Shown here one piece after another: positions 7,503 through 16,810 of a stretch of 64,000 nucleotides of DNA (position 1 is the first letter of the stretch; every line of letters starts with the position of its first letter). Source of the stretch: Dyella_A sp049445995 (GTDB taxonomy: Bacteria > Pseudomonadota > Gammaproteobacteria > Xanthomonadales > Rhodanobacteraceae); contig NZ_JBMSDZ010000015.1 in assembly GCF_049445995.1 (NCBI RefSeq), forward strand, positions 1 to 64,000, written 5' to 3'. Under the pieces are notes generated by a model, which ran no database searches, was not told where the DNA came from, and was given only the letters and a program-made list of their open reading frames with translations. The translations under genes were made by a program, and so were the position numbers.

Positions 7503-9227
7503 ATGAATCAAACGCGCACCTTCCTCCTTTTCGCCCTGGTCGCCGTGGCCTACCTGCTGTGGAACGCCTGGGAGAAAGATTATGGTCCGCAGCCGACGGT
7601 GCCCACCGCCGCGGCCGTTGCCGACGCCCCATCCGCAGCCGCATCCGCGGCCGCGGATGCCAGCGTACCGGGCGCCAGTGCGCCGGCGCCGGCCATGCCG
7701 TCGAGTGTCGCCGCCGACCAGCCCGGCCAGCTGATCACCGTGACCACCGACGTGCTGCGCCTGACCATCGACACGCGCGGCGGCAGCCTGGTGCGCTCGG
7801 AGCTGCTGAACTACCCGGTGACGCCGCGCACGAAGAAGAACCCGCATCCCGCGCCGATCCGCCTGCTCGACGACCGCGCCACGCACTTCTTCGCCGCACA
7901 GGACGGCCTGATCAGCGCCACCGCCGCCGCGCCCGACCACCGCGCGCTGTTCCAGGCCGGCGCCACCAGCTACACGCTCGCCAAGGGCCAGGACGCGCTG
8001 AACATCGACCTTGCCTGGACCGATCCGTCCGGCGTACGCGTGATCAAGCGCTATACCTTGCATCGCGGCAGCTACGTGATCGACCTCACGCAGCAGATCG
8101 ACAACGGCAGCGCCAAGGCGTGGACCGGCAACGCCTACCGCCAGCTGCAGCGCGTGGTGCCGCCGCCGCCGGTGCACAGCAATTTCCTGGAGAAGTTCTC
8201 CGACCAGTCGCGCTACAGCTTTTTCGGCGTGGCCTGGTACAGCCCGGAAAAGAAGTTCGACAAGCTGCCCTTCGACAAATTCGAGAAGGAGCCGCTGAAC
8301 CGCACCATCGCCGGCGGCTGGATCGCGATGGAGCAGCACTATTTCGTTACCGCATGGCTGCCGCCGGCCAAGGAGACCGACACCTTCACCACGGCCGTAA
8401 TCAAGGATCAGGACGGCCCGCGCTACCTGATCCGCGACATGGGTCCGGGCATCACCATTGCGCCCGGCCAGCAGGGCAGCAGCACGGCGCGTCTGTACGT
8501 GGGTCCGAAGCTGCGCGAAAAGCTCGCCGCCATCGCACCGGGGCTGGAGCTCACGCTCGACTACGGCATGTTCTCGATCGTCGCCAGCCCGCTGCACTGG
8601 ATCCTCAACCAGCTGCACAAGTTCTCGGGCAACTGGGGCTTTGCGATCATCCTGCTGGTGCTGCTGATCAACGTGGCGATCTACAAGCTCAGCGAGGCGC
8701 AGTACGTCTCCGCCGCGCGCATGCGCAAGCTCAAGCCGCGGATGGACGCGCTCAAGGAGCGCTACGGCGACGACAAGCAGAAGATGCAGCAGGCGATGAT
8801 GGAGCTGTACAAGAAGGAGAAGATCAACCCGGTCGCCGGCTGTCTGCCGGTGCTGATCACGATCCCGATCTTCTTCGCCCTGTACACCGTGCTGCGCGAG
8901 AGCGTCGAGCTGCGCCAGGCGCCGTTCATCGGCTGGATCCACGATCTGTCGGCCGCCGATCCGTACTTCGTGCTGCCAGCGCTCTACGTGCTGGTGATGC
9001 TGGCCACGCAGTGGATGATGCCGCAGCAGCCGGGCATGGATCCGACCCAGGCGAAGATGATGAAGTTCATGCCGCTGATGTTCGCGGTGATGTTCGCCTT
9101 CTTCCCGGCCGGCCTGGTGGTGTACTACATCGTCAACGGCCTGTGCCGGCTGGCCCAGCAGTGGTGGGTGACCCGCCGCATCGACCGCGCCGAGGCCGCC
9201 AAGGGCCAGGCGATCGCCAAGAGCTGA
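7503..9227 (+). CDS. yidC: Membrane protein insertase YidC
   Basis: Inserts and folds inner-membrane proteins, alone or with SecYEG. The protein has 574 residues. The N-terminal membrane anchor is FLLFALVAVAYLLW, followed by an Ala/Pro-rich linker and the large periplasmic domain (about 75-345). The conserved five-helix 60KD_IMP core contains NWGFAIILLVLLINVAIY and PVAGCLPVLITIPIFFALY. The ATG at 7503 gives the standard N-terminus MNQTRTFLLFA, whereas the earlier in-frame ATG would add an unrelated leader. Confidence 0.98.
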   Translation: MNQTRTFLLFALVAVAYLLWNAWEKDYGPQPTVPTAAAVADAPSAAASAAADASVPGASAPAPAMPSSVAADQPGQLITVTTDVLRLTIDTRGGSLVRSELLNYPVTPRTKKNPHPAPIRLLDDRATHFFAAQDGLISATAAAPDHRALFQAGATSYTLAKGQDALNIDLAWTDPSGVRVIKRYTLHRGSYVIDLTQQIDNGSAKAWTGNAYRQLQRVVPPPPVHSNFLEKFSDQSRYSFFGVAWYSPEKKFDKLPFDKFEKEPLNRTIAGGWIAMEQHYFVTAWLPPAKETDTFTTAVIKDQDGPRYLIRDMGPGITIAPGQQGSSTARLYVGPKLREKLAAIAPGLELTLDYGMFSIVASPLHWILNQLHKFSGNWGFAIILLVLLINVAIYKLSEAQYVSAARMRKLKPRMDALKERYGDDKQKMQQAMMELYKKEKINPVAGCLPVLITIPIFFALYTVLRESVELRQAPFIGWIHDLSAADPYFVLPALYVLVMLATQWMMPQQPGMDPTQAKMMKFMPLMFAVMFAFFPAGLVVYYIVNGLCRLAQQWWVTRRIDRAEAAKGQAIAKS

Positions 9228-9278
9228 TCGCGCTAACGCCCGCCGCGATCCGCGGCGGGCTGCCGGGAGTCACGCTGC

Positions 9279-10625
9279 GTGAGTGATGCCGCGACCGTCG
9301 ACACCATCGCCGCCATCGCCACGGCCCCGGGTGCTGCTGGCGTGGGCGTGGTGCGTATCTCGGGTCCGGCCGTGCCGGACATCGCCAGCGTCCTGCTCGG
9401 CCGCATGCCGTTGCCGCGTCATGCCCACTTCCTCGCCCTGCGCGATCGCGCCGGCGAACTGATCGATCGCGGCCTGCTGCTGCATTTCCCCGCCCCGGCG
9501 TCCTACACCGGCGAGCACGTGCTCGAACTGCAGGGTCACGGCAGCGCGGTGCTGCTCGATGCGCTGCTGAAGCGCGTGTGCGAACTGGGCGCGCGGCCGG
9601 CGCGGCCGGGCGAGTTCACCGAACGCGCCTTTCTCAACGGCAAGCTGGACCTGGCCCAGGCCGAGGCGGTCGCCGATCTCATCGCGGCCCGCTCGCAGGC
9701 GGCGGCGCGGGCCGCGCTGCAGTCGATGGAAGGCGTGTTTTCCCGCCGCGTGCAGCATCTGCTCGATGCACTCATCGCGCTGCGCGTGCACATCGAGGCG
9801 GCGATCGATTTTCCCGAGGAGGAGATCGACTTCCTCGCCGACCCCGCCATCGCCCGGCAGCTGCACGCACTGCGCGACGAGCATGTCCAATTGCTGCGCG
9901 AGGCCGAGCGCGGCGTGCGCCTGGGCGACGGCCTGCGCGTGGCGATCATCGGCCGCCCGAACGTGGGCAAGTCCAGCCTGCTCAACGCGCTGGCCGGACG
10001 CGATCGCGCCATCGTCACGCCGATCGCCGGCACCACCCGCGACGTGCTGCGCGAGAGCGTGCAGCTCGACGGCGTCACACTGGAGCTGGCCGACACCGCG
10101 GGCCTGCGCGAGACCGACGACGAAGTCGAGCGCGAAGGTGTGCGCCGCGCCCAGCAGGAGCTGGCGCAGGCCGACGTGGCGTTGCTGGTCACCGAGCAGG
10201 CGCACCGGCTGGAAGACCAGGCCCTGCTGTCGTCGCTGCCCCCCGCGGTGACCCGTCTCGTGGTGATCAACAAGATCGACCGCGACGGTCGCCCGAGCGT
10301 CGATCCTGCGCAGGCCGACGCCGCGCTGTGGCTCTCCGCCCGCAGCGGCGAAGGCCTCGACACCTTGCGCACGCGATTGCGCGTGCTGGCCGCAGCGGGC
10401 AGTGGCGAAGGCGCCTTCAGCGCGCGCCGCCGGCACGTGCTGGCGCTGCGGCGGGTCGGCGAGCATCTGGATCAGGCCGCGGCCGTGCTGGCCGCCACCC
10501 GTGCCGGCGAACTGGCCGCCGAGGAGCTGCGCCAGGCCCAGCACGCGCTGGGCGAGATCACCGGCAGCTACACCAGCGACGACCTGCTCGGCGCGATCTT
10601 CGGTTCGTTCTGCATCGGCAAGTAG
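9279..10625 (+). CDS. mnmE: tRNA uridine-5-carboxymethylaminomethyl(34) synthesis GTPase MnmE
   Basis: GTPase that with MnmG modifies the wobble uridine of certain tRNAs. The 448-residue protein starts at GTG 9279 (MSDAATVDTIAAIATAPG). It has an N-terminal folate-binding domain, a central G domain with G1 motif GRPNVGKSS and the NKID specificity motif, and the conserved C-terminal CIGK containing the catalytic Cys. It follows yidC as usual. The partner gene mnmG is not in this window. Confidence 0.98.
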   Translation: MSDAATVDTIAAIATAPGAAGVGVVRISGPAVPDIASVLLGRMPLPRHAHFLALRDRAGELIDRGLLLHFPAPASYTGEHVLELQGHGSAVLLDALLKRVCELGARPARPGEFTERAFLNGKLDLAQAEAVADLIAARSQAAARAALQSMEGVFSRRVQHLLDALIALRVHIEAAIDFPEEEIDFLADPAIARQLHALRDEHVQLLREAERGVRLGDGLRVAIIGRPNVGKSSLLNALAGRDRAIVTPIAGTTRDVLRESVQLDGVTLELADTAGLRETDDEVEREGVRRAQQELAQADVALLVTEQAHRLEDQALLSSLPPAVTRLVVINKIDRDGRPSVDPAQADAALWLSARSGEGLDTLRTRLRVLAAAGSGEGAFSARRRHVLALRRVGEHLDQAAAVLAATRAGELAAEELRQAQHALGEITGSYTSDDLLGAIFGSFCIGK

Positions 10626-11058
10626 CGTCTGCCGCGATGCCTTCTCGTCAAGATTGTCGCTGAGCCGGAGTTGGCGTTGTCGCCGACGGTGCGCAGCAAC
10701 CCGGAGCGCTTCGTCGAATCCGATATCGTGGACAAGGTCAGTTGGAAACGGCGTGGTTCGCGCAACGACAGCTGCGAAATTCGCCAGTGGCCTGCCGCGG
10801 CTTTGGCCGTCCACTATGGTATGCGGGCGGTGCAAGGCCGGCTGGCGGGCTTCGAAGCACAGATCTGAAGCACAGATCAAGAAGATTGCCGCGTGACCTC
10901 CTCCAAGGCTCCGGCAAGCCATCAACCCGCGCGCTTCGACGGCGATGGGCCATCGAACGCTGGCCCTGGTCACTGCTTGCGCATACGAGGAAGAGAAACG
11001 CGGCCGACACCCGCGGCCGATCAAAGGCTCCGTTGTAATGATCGGCAAAGGAGCGCGG
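10626..11058. other. Intergenic region between mnmE and the ribokinase gene
   Basis: About 430 bases without a recognisable gene. Short open frames on both strands (65-98 codons) resemble nothing I know and have no clear ribosome-binding sites. The only local structure I see is a 12-base tandem duplication, GAAGCACAGATC repeated with one base between copies, at about 10854-10879. It probably holds the 3' ends of the two convergent transcripts. Confidence 0.5.
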
Positions 11059-11955
11059 CTAAGCCTGACGGGCTGTCAGAAAAGCGCCCAATTCGTGGGA
11101 TGTGGGCATGCCGCCCTGCGCGCCGAGCCGGGTGACCGACAGCGCGGCGGCGGCGCAGGCCTTGCGCACGGCCTGCTCCAAGCCCTCGTGCAGATAGACC
11201 GCCAGCGCGCCGTTGAAGGTGTCGCCCGCCCCGGTGGTGTCGACCACGCTGACCGGGAAACCGGGCTGGTGCTGCGCCTGGCCGTGCACGCGGTACCACG
11301 CGCCCTCGCCGCCGCGGGTCAGCACCACCGGACACGGCGCGCGTTCCATCAGCGCGCGGAAGTCATCGTCCGCGTCGCCGTCCAGCACGGTGGCCAGTTC
11401 GTGCTGGTTCGGCGTGAGGTAGCTGGCCAGCGCGAGCCATTCGCGCGGCAGCGGCTGTGCCGGCGCGGGGTTGAGGATCACCGGCACGTCCAGGCGATGG
11501 CCCAGACGCACCGTGGCCTCCACCGACTCCCGCGGAATCTCCATCTGCACCAGCACCGCGTCGGCGCGCGCGATGCACGCGCGCGCCGCCTCCACCCGCG
11601 CCGGCGTCACGCGCGCGTTGGCGGCGGGCACTACGATGATCCGGTTGTCGCCCTCGGCCACGGTGATCGAGGCGGTGCCGCTGCCGCTGTCGTCGAGCGT
11701 CGCCACGTGGGCGAGGTCGATGCCTTCGTGCGCCAGTCCGCGCAGCAACCCGGCGCCGAACGCGTCGTTGCCGACCGCGCCGACCAGCGCCACCTCGGCG
11801 CCCAGCCGAGCCGCCGCCACGGACTGGTTGGCGCCCTTGCCGCCGGGCACGGTGAGAAAGCGTTCGCCAAGCAGGGTCTCGCCGGCACCCGGAAAACGCG
11901 GTGCCACGGTGACCAGATCCATGTTGATGCTGCCAACGACGACGATGCGGACCAT
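11059..11955 (-). CDS. rbsK: Ribokinase
   Basis: PfkB-family sugar kinase, most likely phosphorylating D-ribose to ribose 5-phosphate. The 298-residue protein starts MVRIVVVGSINMDLV, where the NMD motif is typical of ribokinase. The sugar-binding motif is GGKGANQSVAAARLG at about 38-52, and the ATP/anion-hole motif DTTGAGDTFNGAL carries catalytic base D245. No ribose transporter or regulator is adjacent, so a general salvage role is likely and another nucleoside or sugar substrate cannot be excluded. Confidence 0.88.
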   Translation of the reverse strand: MVRIVVVGSINMDLVTVAPRFPGAGETLLGERFLTVPGGKGANQSVAAARLGAEVALVGAVGNDAFGAGLLRGLAHEGIDLAHVATLDDSGSGTASITVAEGDNRIIVVPAANARVTPARVEAARACIARADAVLVQMEIPRESVEATVRLGHRLDVPVILNPAPAQPLPREWLALASYLTPNQHELATVLDGDADDDFRALMERAPCPVVLTRGGEGAWYRVHGQAQHQPGFPVSVVDTTGAGDTFNGALAVYLHEGLEQAVRKACAAAALSVTRLGAQGGMPTSHELGAFLTARQA

Positions 11956-12105
11956 GCCGTCTCCCGGAGAGTGCGTGGGCTGAGGAGCATACGCGATGCG
12001 CCTTCGCGCCCGCCGGGGCGGGCGCGGCGAGTTGTGGCCGCGCCGCTTGAAAGTACCCACCACCACCCGGATCTCGGGGAGATGTCCCCCGCCGCGGAAA
12101 ACACC

Positions 12106-12807
12106 ATGATCGAGCTCCATTACTGGCCCACCCCCAACGGCCACAAGATCACCCTGCTGCTGGAGGAAACCGGCCTGCCGTACACCATCCGGCCGGTGAA
12201 CATCGGTCGCGGCGAGCAATTTGCAGCGGAGTTCCTGCGCATCTCGCCGAACAACCGCATGCCGGCCATCGTCGACACCGCCCCGGCCGACGGCGGCGCG
12301 CCGCTGAGCGTGTTCGAATCCGGCGCCATCCTCGAATACCTGGCGGACAAGACCGGCCGGTTCCTGCCCGCCGCCGGCCGCGCCCGCTACGAGGTGCTGC
12401 AGTGGCTGTACTGGCAGGTCGGCGGGCTCGGCCCGATGCTGGGCCAGAACCATCACTTCAACCGCTACGCGCCGGAAAAGATTCCCTACGCGATCGACCG
12501 CTACGTCAACGAGACGCGCCGCCTGTACGGGGTGCTGGACCGCCGGCTGGCCGATCGCGATTTTCTTGCCGGCGCCGAGTACAGCATCGCCGACATGGCC
12601 GCCTATCCGTGGATCGTGCCGCACGAGGCGCAGGGCATGAGGCTGGCCGATTTCGCGCATCTGGCCGCGTGGTTCGAACGCATCGGCGCCCGCGCGGCCA
12701 CCCGCCGTGCCTACGCCCTGGCCGACACCATCGAGGACAAGCTCGACCTGGCCACCGATGAAGAAGCGCGCCGTCACATGTTCGGCCCGGGCGTGGCAAA
12801 CCGGTAG
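12106..12807 (+). CDS. Glutathione S-transferase, YfcG/Ure2p-like disulfide-bond oxidoreductase
   Basis: Two-domain GST of 233 residues. The thioredoxin-fold N-terminal domain begins YWPTPNGHKITLLLEE and has the glutathione-binding NNRMPAIVD and FESGAILEYLA segments (about 45-80). The all-alpha C-terminal domain contains WQVGGLGPMLGQNHHF and YSIADMAAYPW. The pattern matches the YfcG (nu-class) group, which acts as a glutathione-dependent disulfide oxidoreductase. An in-frame ATG at 12082 would add eight residues. The shorter start is preferred because it matches homologues. Confidence 0.85.
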   Translation: MIELHYWPTPNGHKITLLLEETGLPYTIRPVNIGRGEQFAAEFLRISPNNRMPAIVDTAPADGGAPLSVFESGAILEYLADKTGRFLPAAGRARYEVLQWLYWQVGGLGPMLGQNHHFNRYAPEKIPYAIDRYVNETRRLYGVLDRRLADRDFLAGAEYSIADMAAYPWIVPHEAQGMRLADFAHLAAWFERIGARAATRRAYALADTIEDKLDLATDEEARRHMFGPGVANR

Positions 12808-12833
12808 CTCGCGTCGCGGGCGGGTCGTCCAGC

Positions 12834-12864
12834 AAAAAGCCCACCGTGTTCCACGGTGGGCTTT
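12834..12864. terminator. Bidirectional rho-independent terminator
   Basis: A perfect 10-bp stem, GCCCACCGTG (12839-12848) / CACGGTGGGC (12852-12861), with a 3-base loop. It is flanked by AAAAA on the left and TTT on the right. It sits between the convergent GST gene and the minus-strand gene at 12893. Confidence 0.9.
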
Positions 12865-12892
12865 GTCCCGGTCAGCGGCGAAGCGGAACCTG

Positions 12893-13507
12893 CTACTGCG
12901 CGCGTCCCACGCCCGAGTCGCCCTGCTCCAGCGGCGGCGGGGTGCCGGCCACGGCGAGCAGCGATTGCGCGTAGCCGTCCTCAAGGCTGATGGTGGACAC
13001 CTCGTCCCACGAGAAGAACGACGCCTCGCGCAGCCATTCGGCGTCAGGCGTGATCTCCTGCATGCTGAAGCCGTCCTCCTCCACCGCGAGCAGGCGTCCG
13101 ACGTAGCAGACCTCGGCCTCTTCCTCGCTGTCCACGTGCACGCCGAGCACCGGCGCGATCTGGCCGGCCGCCTGCACCACTTCGCGGATGCCGTCCAGCG
13201 GGAAGCCGCGCGGCACGCGCGGCAGGATGCCCTTGAGCGCCAACGCCTTTTCCATGAATCCGTGGTGGGTGTCGGGCGCTTCCAGCTCGGTGATGTCACG
13301 GTGGCGCATGACGTACATGCCGTCGTAGGTGATGGCGTCGCCCACCACCCAGAGCAGGAAGAACTCCCGCCCGACACCGCCCACGTAGCCGCAGAAGCTG
13401 CCGTGCTCCAGCTCGCCGCGCCACAGCCGGATCAGCTGGTGCTTCTGCTGCGCCTCGCGCAACTGGGCACGCTGGCCGGTGATTTTCAGTTCGATGACCT
13501 TGCCCAT
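12893..13507 (-). CDS. Conserved hypothetical protein
   Basis: A 204-residue acidic soluble protein starting MGKVIELKITGQRAQLREAQ. I do not recognise a named domain. It has no signal peptide or membrane segment. Visible features are a Glu/Asp-rich stretch around residues 123-131 (VDSEEEAEVCYVG) and a WLREASFFSWDEVSTI segment near the C-terminus. The composition and intact frame indicate a real gene. An ATG nine bases upstream is possible. It is followed by the terminator at 12834-12864 and has its own transcription unit next to hslVU. Confidence 0.7.
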   Translation of the reverse strand: MGKVIELKITGQRAQLREAQQKHQLIRLWRGELEHGSFCGYVGGVGREFFLLWVVGDAITYDGMYVMRHRDITELEAPDTHHGFMEKALALKGILPRVPRGFPLDGIREVVQAAGQIAPVLGVHVDSEEEAEVCYVGRLLAVEEDGFSMQEITPDAEWLREASFFSWDEVSTISLEDGYAQSLLAVAGTPPPLEQGDSGVGRAQ

Positions 13508-13543
13508 GGCGCGCACTTTACCAGACGGGGTCGGTCCGCTTGT

Positions 13544-14878
13544 TTAGAGGATGTAGCGGCTCAGATCCTGGTCCTGCACCAGTTCGCCCAGCGTTTTTTC
13601 TACAAATTCGCCGTCGATCAGGTATTTTTCGCCGCTTTTGTCTGCGGCATCGTACGAGATGTCTTCCAGCAGGCGTTCCATCACGGTGTGCAGGCGGCGC
13701 GCGCCGATGTTCTCGGTGCGTTCGTTCACCTGGAACGCCACCTCGGCCAGCCGGTCGATGCCCGTCTCGGTGAACTCGATGGTCACGCCCTCGGTGGCGA
13801 GCAGGGCGACGTACTGCTTGGTCAGCGCGTTGTTCGGCTCGCGCAGGATGCGCTTGAAGTCGTCCACCGACAGCGCCGACAGCTCGACGCGGATCGGCAA
13901 TCGGCCCTGCAGCTCGGGAATCAGGTCCGACGGCCGCGCCAGCGAGAACGCGCCGGAGGCGATGAACAGCATGTGGTCGGTCTTGATCGGTCCGTACTTG
14001 GTGGACACGGTGGAGCCTTCCACCAACGGCAGCAGGTCGCGCTGCACGCCCTCGCGGCTGACCCCGGCGTGGCCGTGGTCGGAGCGCTGGGCCACCTTGT
14101 CGATCTCGTCGATGAAGACGATGCCGTGCTGCTCGGCGGCGAACACCGCCTGGCTGCGCACCTCCTCCTCGTTGAGCAGCTTGCCGGCCTCCTCGTCGAT
14201 CAGCAGCGGCCGCGCCGCCTTGATCGGCAGCTTGCGCGTCTGCGTCTTGCCGCCGCCGAGGTTCTGGAACATCTGGCGCAGCTGGGCGCCCATCTCCTCC
14301 ATGCCGGGCGGCGACATGATCTCCACGCCGACGTTCATCGCCGTTTCCAGCTCGATCTCGCGTTCGTCCAGCGCGCCCTCGCGCAGCTGCTTGCGCAGCT
14401 TCTGGCGGGTGTCGCCGTCGCTCGCCGGCGCCGGATCGTGGCTCCAGTCCGCCGGCGCCTGCCGGCGCGGCAGCAGGGCGTCGAGGATGCGGTCCTCGGC
14501 GCGATCCTCGGCCTGCGAGCGCACGCGCCTGACCGCCTGCTCGCGGGTCAGCTTGTAGGCCACGTCGGCCAGGTCGCGGATGATCGACTCGACGTCCTTG
14601 CCGACGTAGCCCACCTCGGTGAACTTGGTCGCCTCCACCTTCACGAACGGCGCGCTGGCGAGCGTGGCCAGGCGGCGCGCGATCTCGGTCTTGCCCACGC
14701 CGGTGGGGCCGATCATCAGGATGTTCTTCGGCGTCACCTCGTTGCGCAGCGCCGGCTCCAGCTGCATGCGGCGCCAGCGGCTGCGCAGCGCCACCGCCAC
14801 GGCGCGCTTGGCGTCCTGCTGGCCGATGATGTAGCGGTCGAGTTCGTTGACGATTTCGCGGGGGGTCAGTTCGCTCAT
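13544..14878 (-). CDS. hslU: ATP-dependent protease ATPase subunit HslU
   Basis: AAA+ unfoldase (ClpY) that feeds substrates to the HslV peptidase. The 444-residue protein begins MSELTPREIVNELD. Walker A is GPTGVGKT at 57-64, followed by FTEVGYVGKDVESI, which holds the substrate-contacting pore loop. After the inserted I-domain (about 110-240) come Walker B (GIVFIDEIDKV) and the arginine-finger region. It ends in the functionally critical LSRYIL, whose tail inserts into HslV. It is downstream of hslV. Confidence 0.98.
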   Translation of the reverse strand: MSELTPREIVNELDRYIIGQQDAKRAVAVALRSRWRRMQLEPALRNEVTPKNILMIGPTGVGKTEIARRLATLASAPFVKVEATKFTEVGYVGKDVESIIRDLADVAYKLTREQAVRRVRSQAEDRAEDRILDALLPRRQAPADWSHDPAPASDGDTRQKLRKQLREGALDEREIELETAMNVGVEIMSPPGMEEMGAQLRQMFQNLGGGKTQTRKLPIKAARPLLIDEEAGKLLNEEEVRSQAVFAAEQHGIVFIDEIDKVAQRSDHGHAGVSREGVQRDLLPLVEGSTVSTKYGPIKTDHMLFIASGAFSLARPSDLIPELQGRLPIRVELSALSVDDFKRILREPNNALTKQYVALLATEGVTIEFTETGIDRLAEVAFQVNERTENIGARRLHTVMERLLEDISYDAADKSGEKYLIDGEFVEKTLGELVQDQDLSRYIL

Positions 14879-14885
14879 GGCTGCG

Positions 14886-14995
14886 CCGGGATTCGGGATC
14901 GGGGATTCGGGATTCGGAAAAACGGGTGTGTCGCGAGGCTGCGGGACGGGGCTCTCACGAATCCCGCATCCCGTCTCCCGAATCCCGTCCATCGA
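14886..14995. repeat. Paired short repeats between hslV and hslU
   Basis: Repeated GGATTCGGGAT-type units at 14888-14918 are followed by inverse CGAATCCCG-type units at 14957-14990, so the region can fold as an imperfect hairpin. The right part overlaps the 3' end of hslV and supplies its last codons. This looks like a dispersed intergenic repeat family of Xanthomonadales. Confidence 0.6.
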
Positions 14996-15524
14996 GCTCT
15001 TCGATGGACACGTTGTGATTGGTGTAGATGCAGATGTCGCCGGCGATCTTCAGCGCCTGCTCGACGATGCTGCGCGCATCGAGGTCGGAGTTTTCCAGCA
15101 GCGCCATCGCGGCGGACTGCGCATACGGGCCGCCGGAACCGATCGCGATCAGGCCGTGCTCGGGTTCGAGCACGTCGCCGTTGCCGGAGATCAGCAGCGA
15201 GGCGTCCTTGTCGGCCACCGCGAGCATCGCCTCGAGCTTTCCGTAGCGGCGGTCGGTGCGCCAGTCCTTGGCCATCTCCACCGCGGCGCGAGTGAGGTTG
15301 CCGCCGTGCTTGTCCAGCTTCTGCTCGAACAGCTCGAACAGGGTGAACGCATCGGCGGTGGCGCCGGCGAAGCCGGCCAGCACCTCGCCCTTGCCGAGGC
15401 GGCGGATCTTGCGTGCATTGGCCTTCATCACCGTGTTGCCCAGGGTGACCTGGCCGTCGCCGCCGATCACGACCTTGCCGTGGCGGCGCACCGAGACGAT
15501 GGTGGTGGCGTGGAACGATTCCAT
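14955..15524 (-). CDS. hslV: ATP-dependent protease peptidase subunit HslV
   Basis: Threonine peptidase (ClpQ) of the HslUV protease. The protein has 189 residues with the conserved TTIVSVRRHGKVVIGGDGQ start, AGATADAFTLFE and GDICIYTNHNVSIEEL. In E. coli the catalytic Thr follows the initiator Met. Here it is T7 after MESFHA, so a six-residue propeptide must be removed, as in Xanthomonas homologues. The last residues (DSGDGMRDS) are read from the adjacent intergenic repeat and are not conserved. Forms an operon with hslU. Confidence 0.96.
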   Translation of the reverse strand: MESFHATTIVSVRRHGKVVIGGDGQVTLGNTVMKANARKIRRLGKGEVLAGFAGATADAFTLFELFEQKLDKHGGNLTRAAVEMAKDWRTDRRYGKLEAMLAVADKDASLLISGNGDVLEPEHGLIAIGSGGPYAQSAAMALLENSDLDARSIVEQALKIAGDICIYTNHNVSIEELDGRDSGDGMRDS

Positions 15525-15606
15525 GGGAATTCCGCTCAGGGACACAAACCGCCTGAGTGGGGTTGCACGGCAGCGATTGCAAGCGCGACGGGCGCCGGGG
15601 ACGCCC

Positions 15607-16725
15607 TCAGCGCAGCGTGGCGGCGGCCGTGGGCAGCGTGTCGAGGAAGGCGATCGCCGCCGCGGCCGCGGCGGTCGGCACGGCGTTGTCGTCCACCGCC
15701 ACGGCGGCATCGTGCGGGCCGTACGGACGGTAGCGCGCGAGGTTGGGGCGGGTGAACAGGCCCAGCGTGGGCGTGCCGGCAGCACAGGCCAGATGCATCA
15801 CGCCGCAGTCGGCGCTGATGTAGGCGTCGCATGCGGCGATCAGTGCGGCCATGCGGCGTATGTCGCTGGAATAGAATGCGGGGAAGCGGCCGTCCAACTG
15901 CGATTTTCCATCCGCCGCCACCATCTCGATCACCCGCAGGGCCGGGTCGTGCGCGGCCAGCATGTCGATGAATTCCTGCCACCAGCGGCCGGGCAGCCGC
16001 TTGCTGCCGGTGGCATTGGGAAAGACCGCCACCACCGGGCCGCGTCGCGTCGCGTCGGCCGGCGTGCCGAGCAGGTCGGCCAGCGTCTCCCGACCATGGC
16101 GGCACTCGTCTGCGCCAAGCCGGATACGCAGCCGCGGCGGCGCCATCGTGGCCGCGTCAGGCGTCGCCAGCGCGATGTGCAGCGCATGCACCGCGTCCAG
16201 CGCGAAGTGTCCGCACGTCTTCGCCCAGGCTTCGCGCCAGGCGGGGTCGGCATCATCCAGTTCGCGTGCGTCCGAGGGCGGCGCGAGCCATTGCCGGGCA
16301 CCACTCCACCGTGCCAGCCAGCGTCCGGAGCGCGAGCCGCGCGCGCAGTCGATCGCCAGGTCGTAGCGGTTGCGCCGCAAATGGCGCAGCAGGCGCAACA
16401 GGCGCAGCGGATGGTGGCCGGGTCGCCGGGTGAGCTGGTGGATGCGGCGCACCTGGCGGAAACCGGCGAACACCTCACCGGCCGCCTCGCAGCCGGTCAC
16501 CACGTCCACTTCGGCGCCCGGGAAATGGCGTTCCAGTTCACACAGCAGGGGCGTGATCAGCAGGGTGTTGCCCAGCCGGTGGTTCGGGCGCAGCACCAGG
16601 ATGCGATGCACGCCGCGTGCCGACAGCCCGTTTGCGGTAACCCGCCGCGGCGCAGCCGGCCGGAGGCGCGATGGCGTGACGACCAGAGGCGCGGTCGTGC
16701 CTGGCGGAAGGGTTGAGGTAGACAT
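15607..16725 (-). CDS. Glycosyltransferase family 9 (heptosyltransferase-like) protein
   Basis: A 372-residue cytoplasmic protein of the ADP-heptose:LPS heptosyltransferase superfamily (GT9). The N-terminal domain has the typical ILVLRPNHRLGNTLLITPLL start (about residues 42-61), and the C-terminal domain has the donor-binding FPNATGSKRLP and ADCGVMHLACAAGTPTLGLF (about 302-321). It probably adds a sugar to LPS core or a related glycolipid. The acceptor is unknown, and no other LPS gene is adjacent. The first 40 residues are low in conservation, so a later start is possible. Confidence 0.85.
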   Translation of the reverse strand: MSTSTLPPGTTAPLVVTPSRLRPAAPRRVTANGLSARGVHRILVLRPNHRLGNTLLITPLLCELERHFPGAEVDVVTGCEAAGEVFAGFRQVRRIHQLTRRPGHHPLRLLRLLRHLRRNRYDLAIDCARGSRSGRWLARWSGARQWLAPPSDARELDDADPAWREAWAKTCGHFALDAVHALHIALATPDAATMAPPRLRIRLGADECRHGRETLADLLGTPADATRRGPVVAVFPNATGSKRLPGRWWQEFIDMLAAHDPALRVIEMVAADGKSQLDGRFPAFYSSDIRRMAALIAACDAYISADCGVMHLACAAGTPTLGLFTRPNLARYRPYGPHDAAVAVDDNAVPTAAAAAAIAFLDTLPTAAATLR

Positions 16726-16810
16726 GGGGCTGCGGTACCGATAAAAGGCGCGAGCGAGTCTCGCACCAGGAGGCTTTCATGCTGCTTACCGCGCGCGCCG
16801 CCCGACCACC

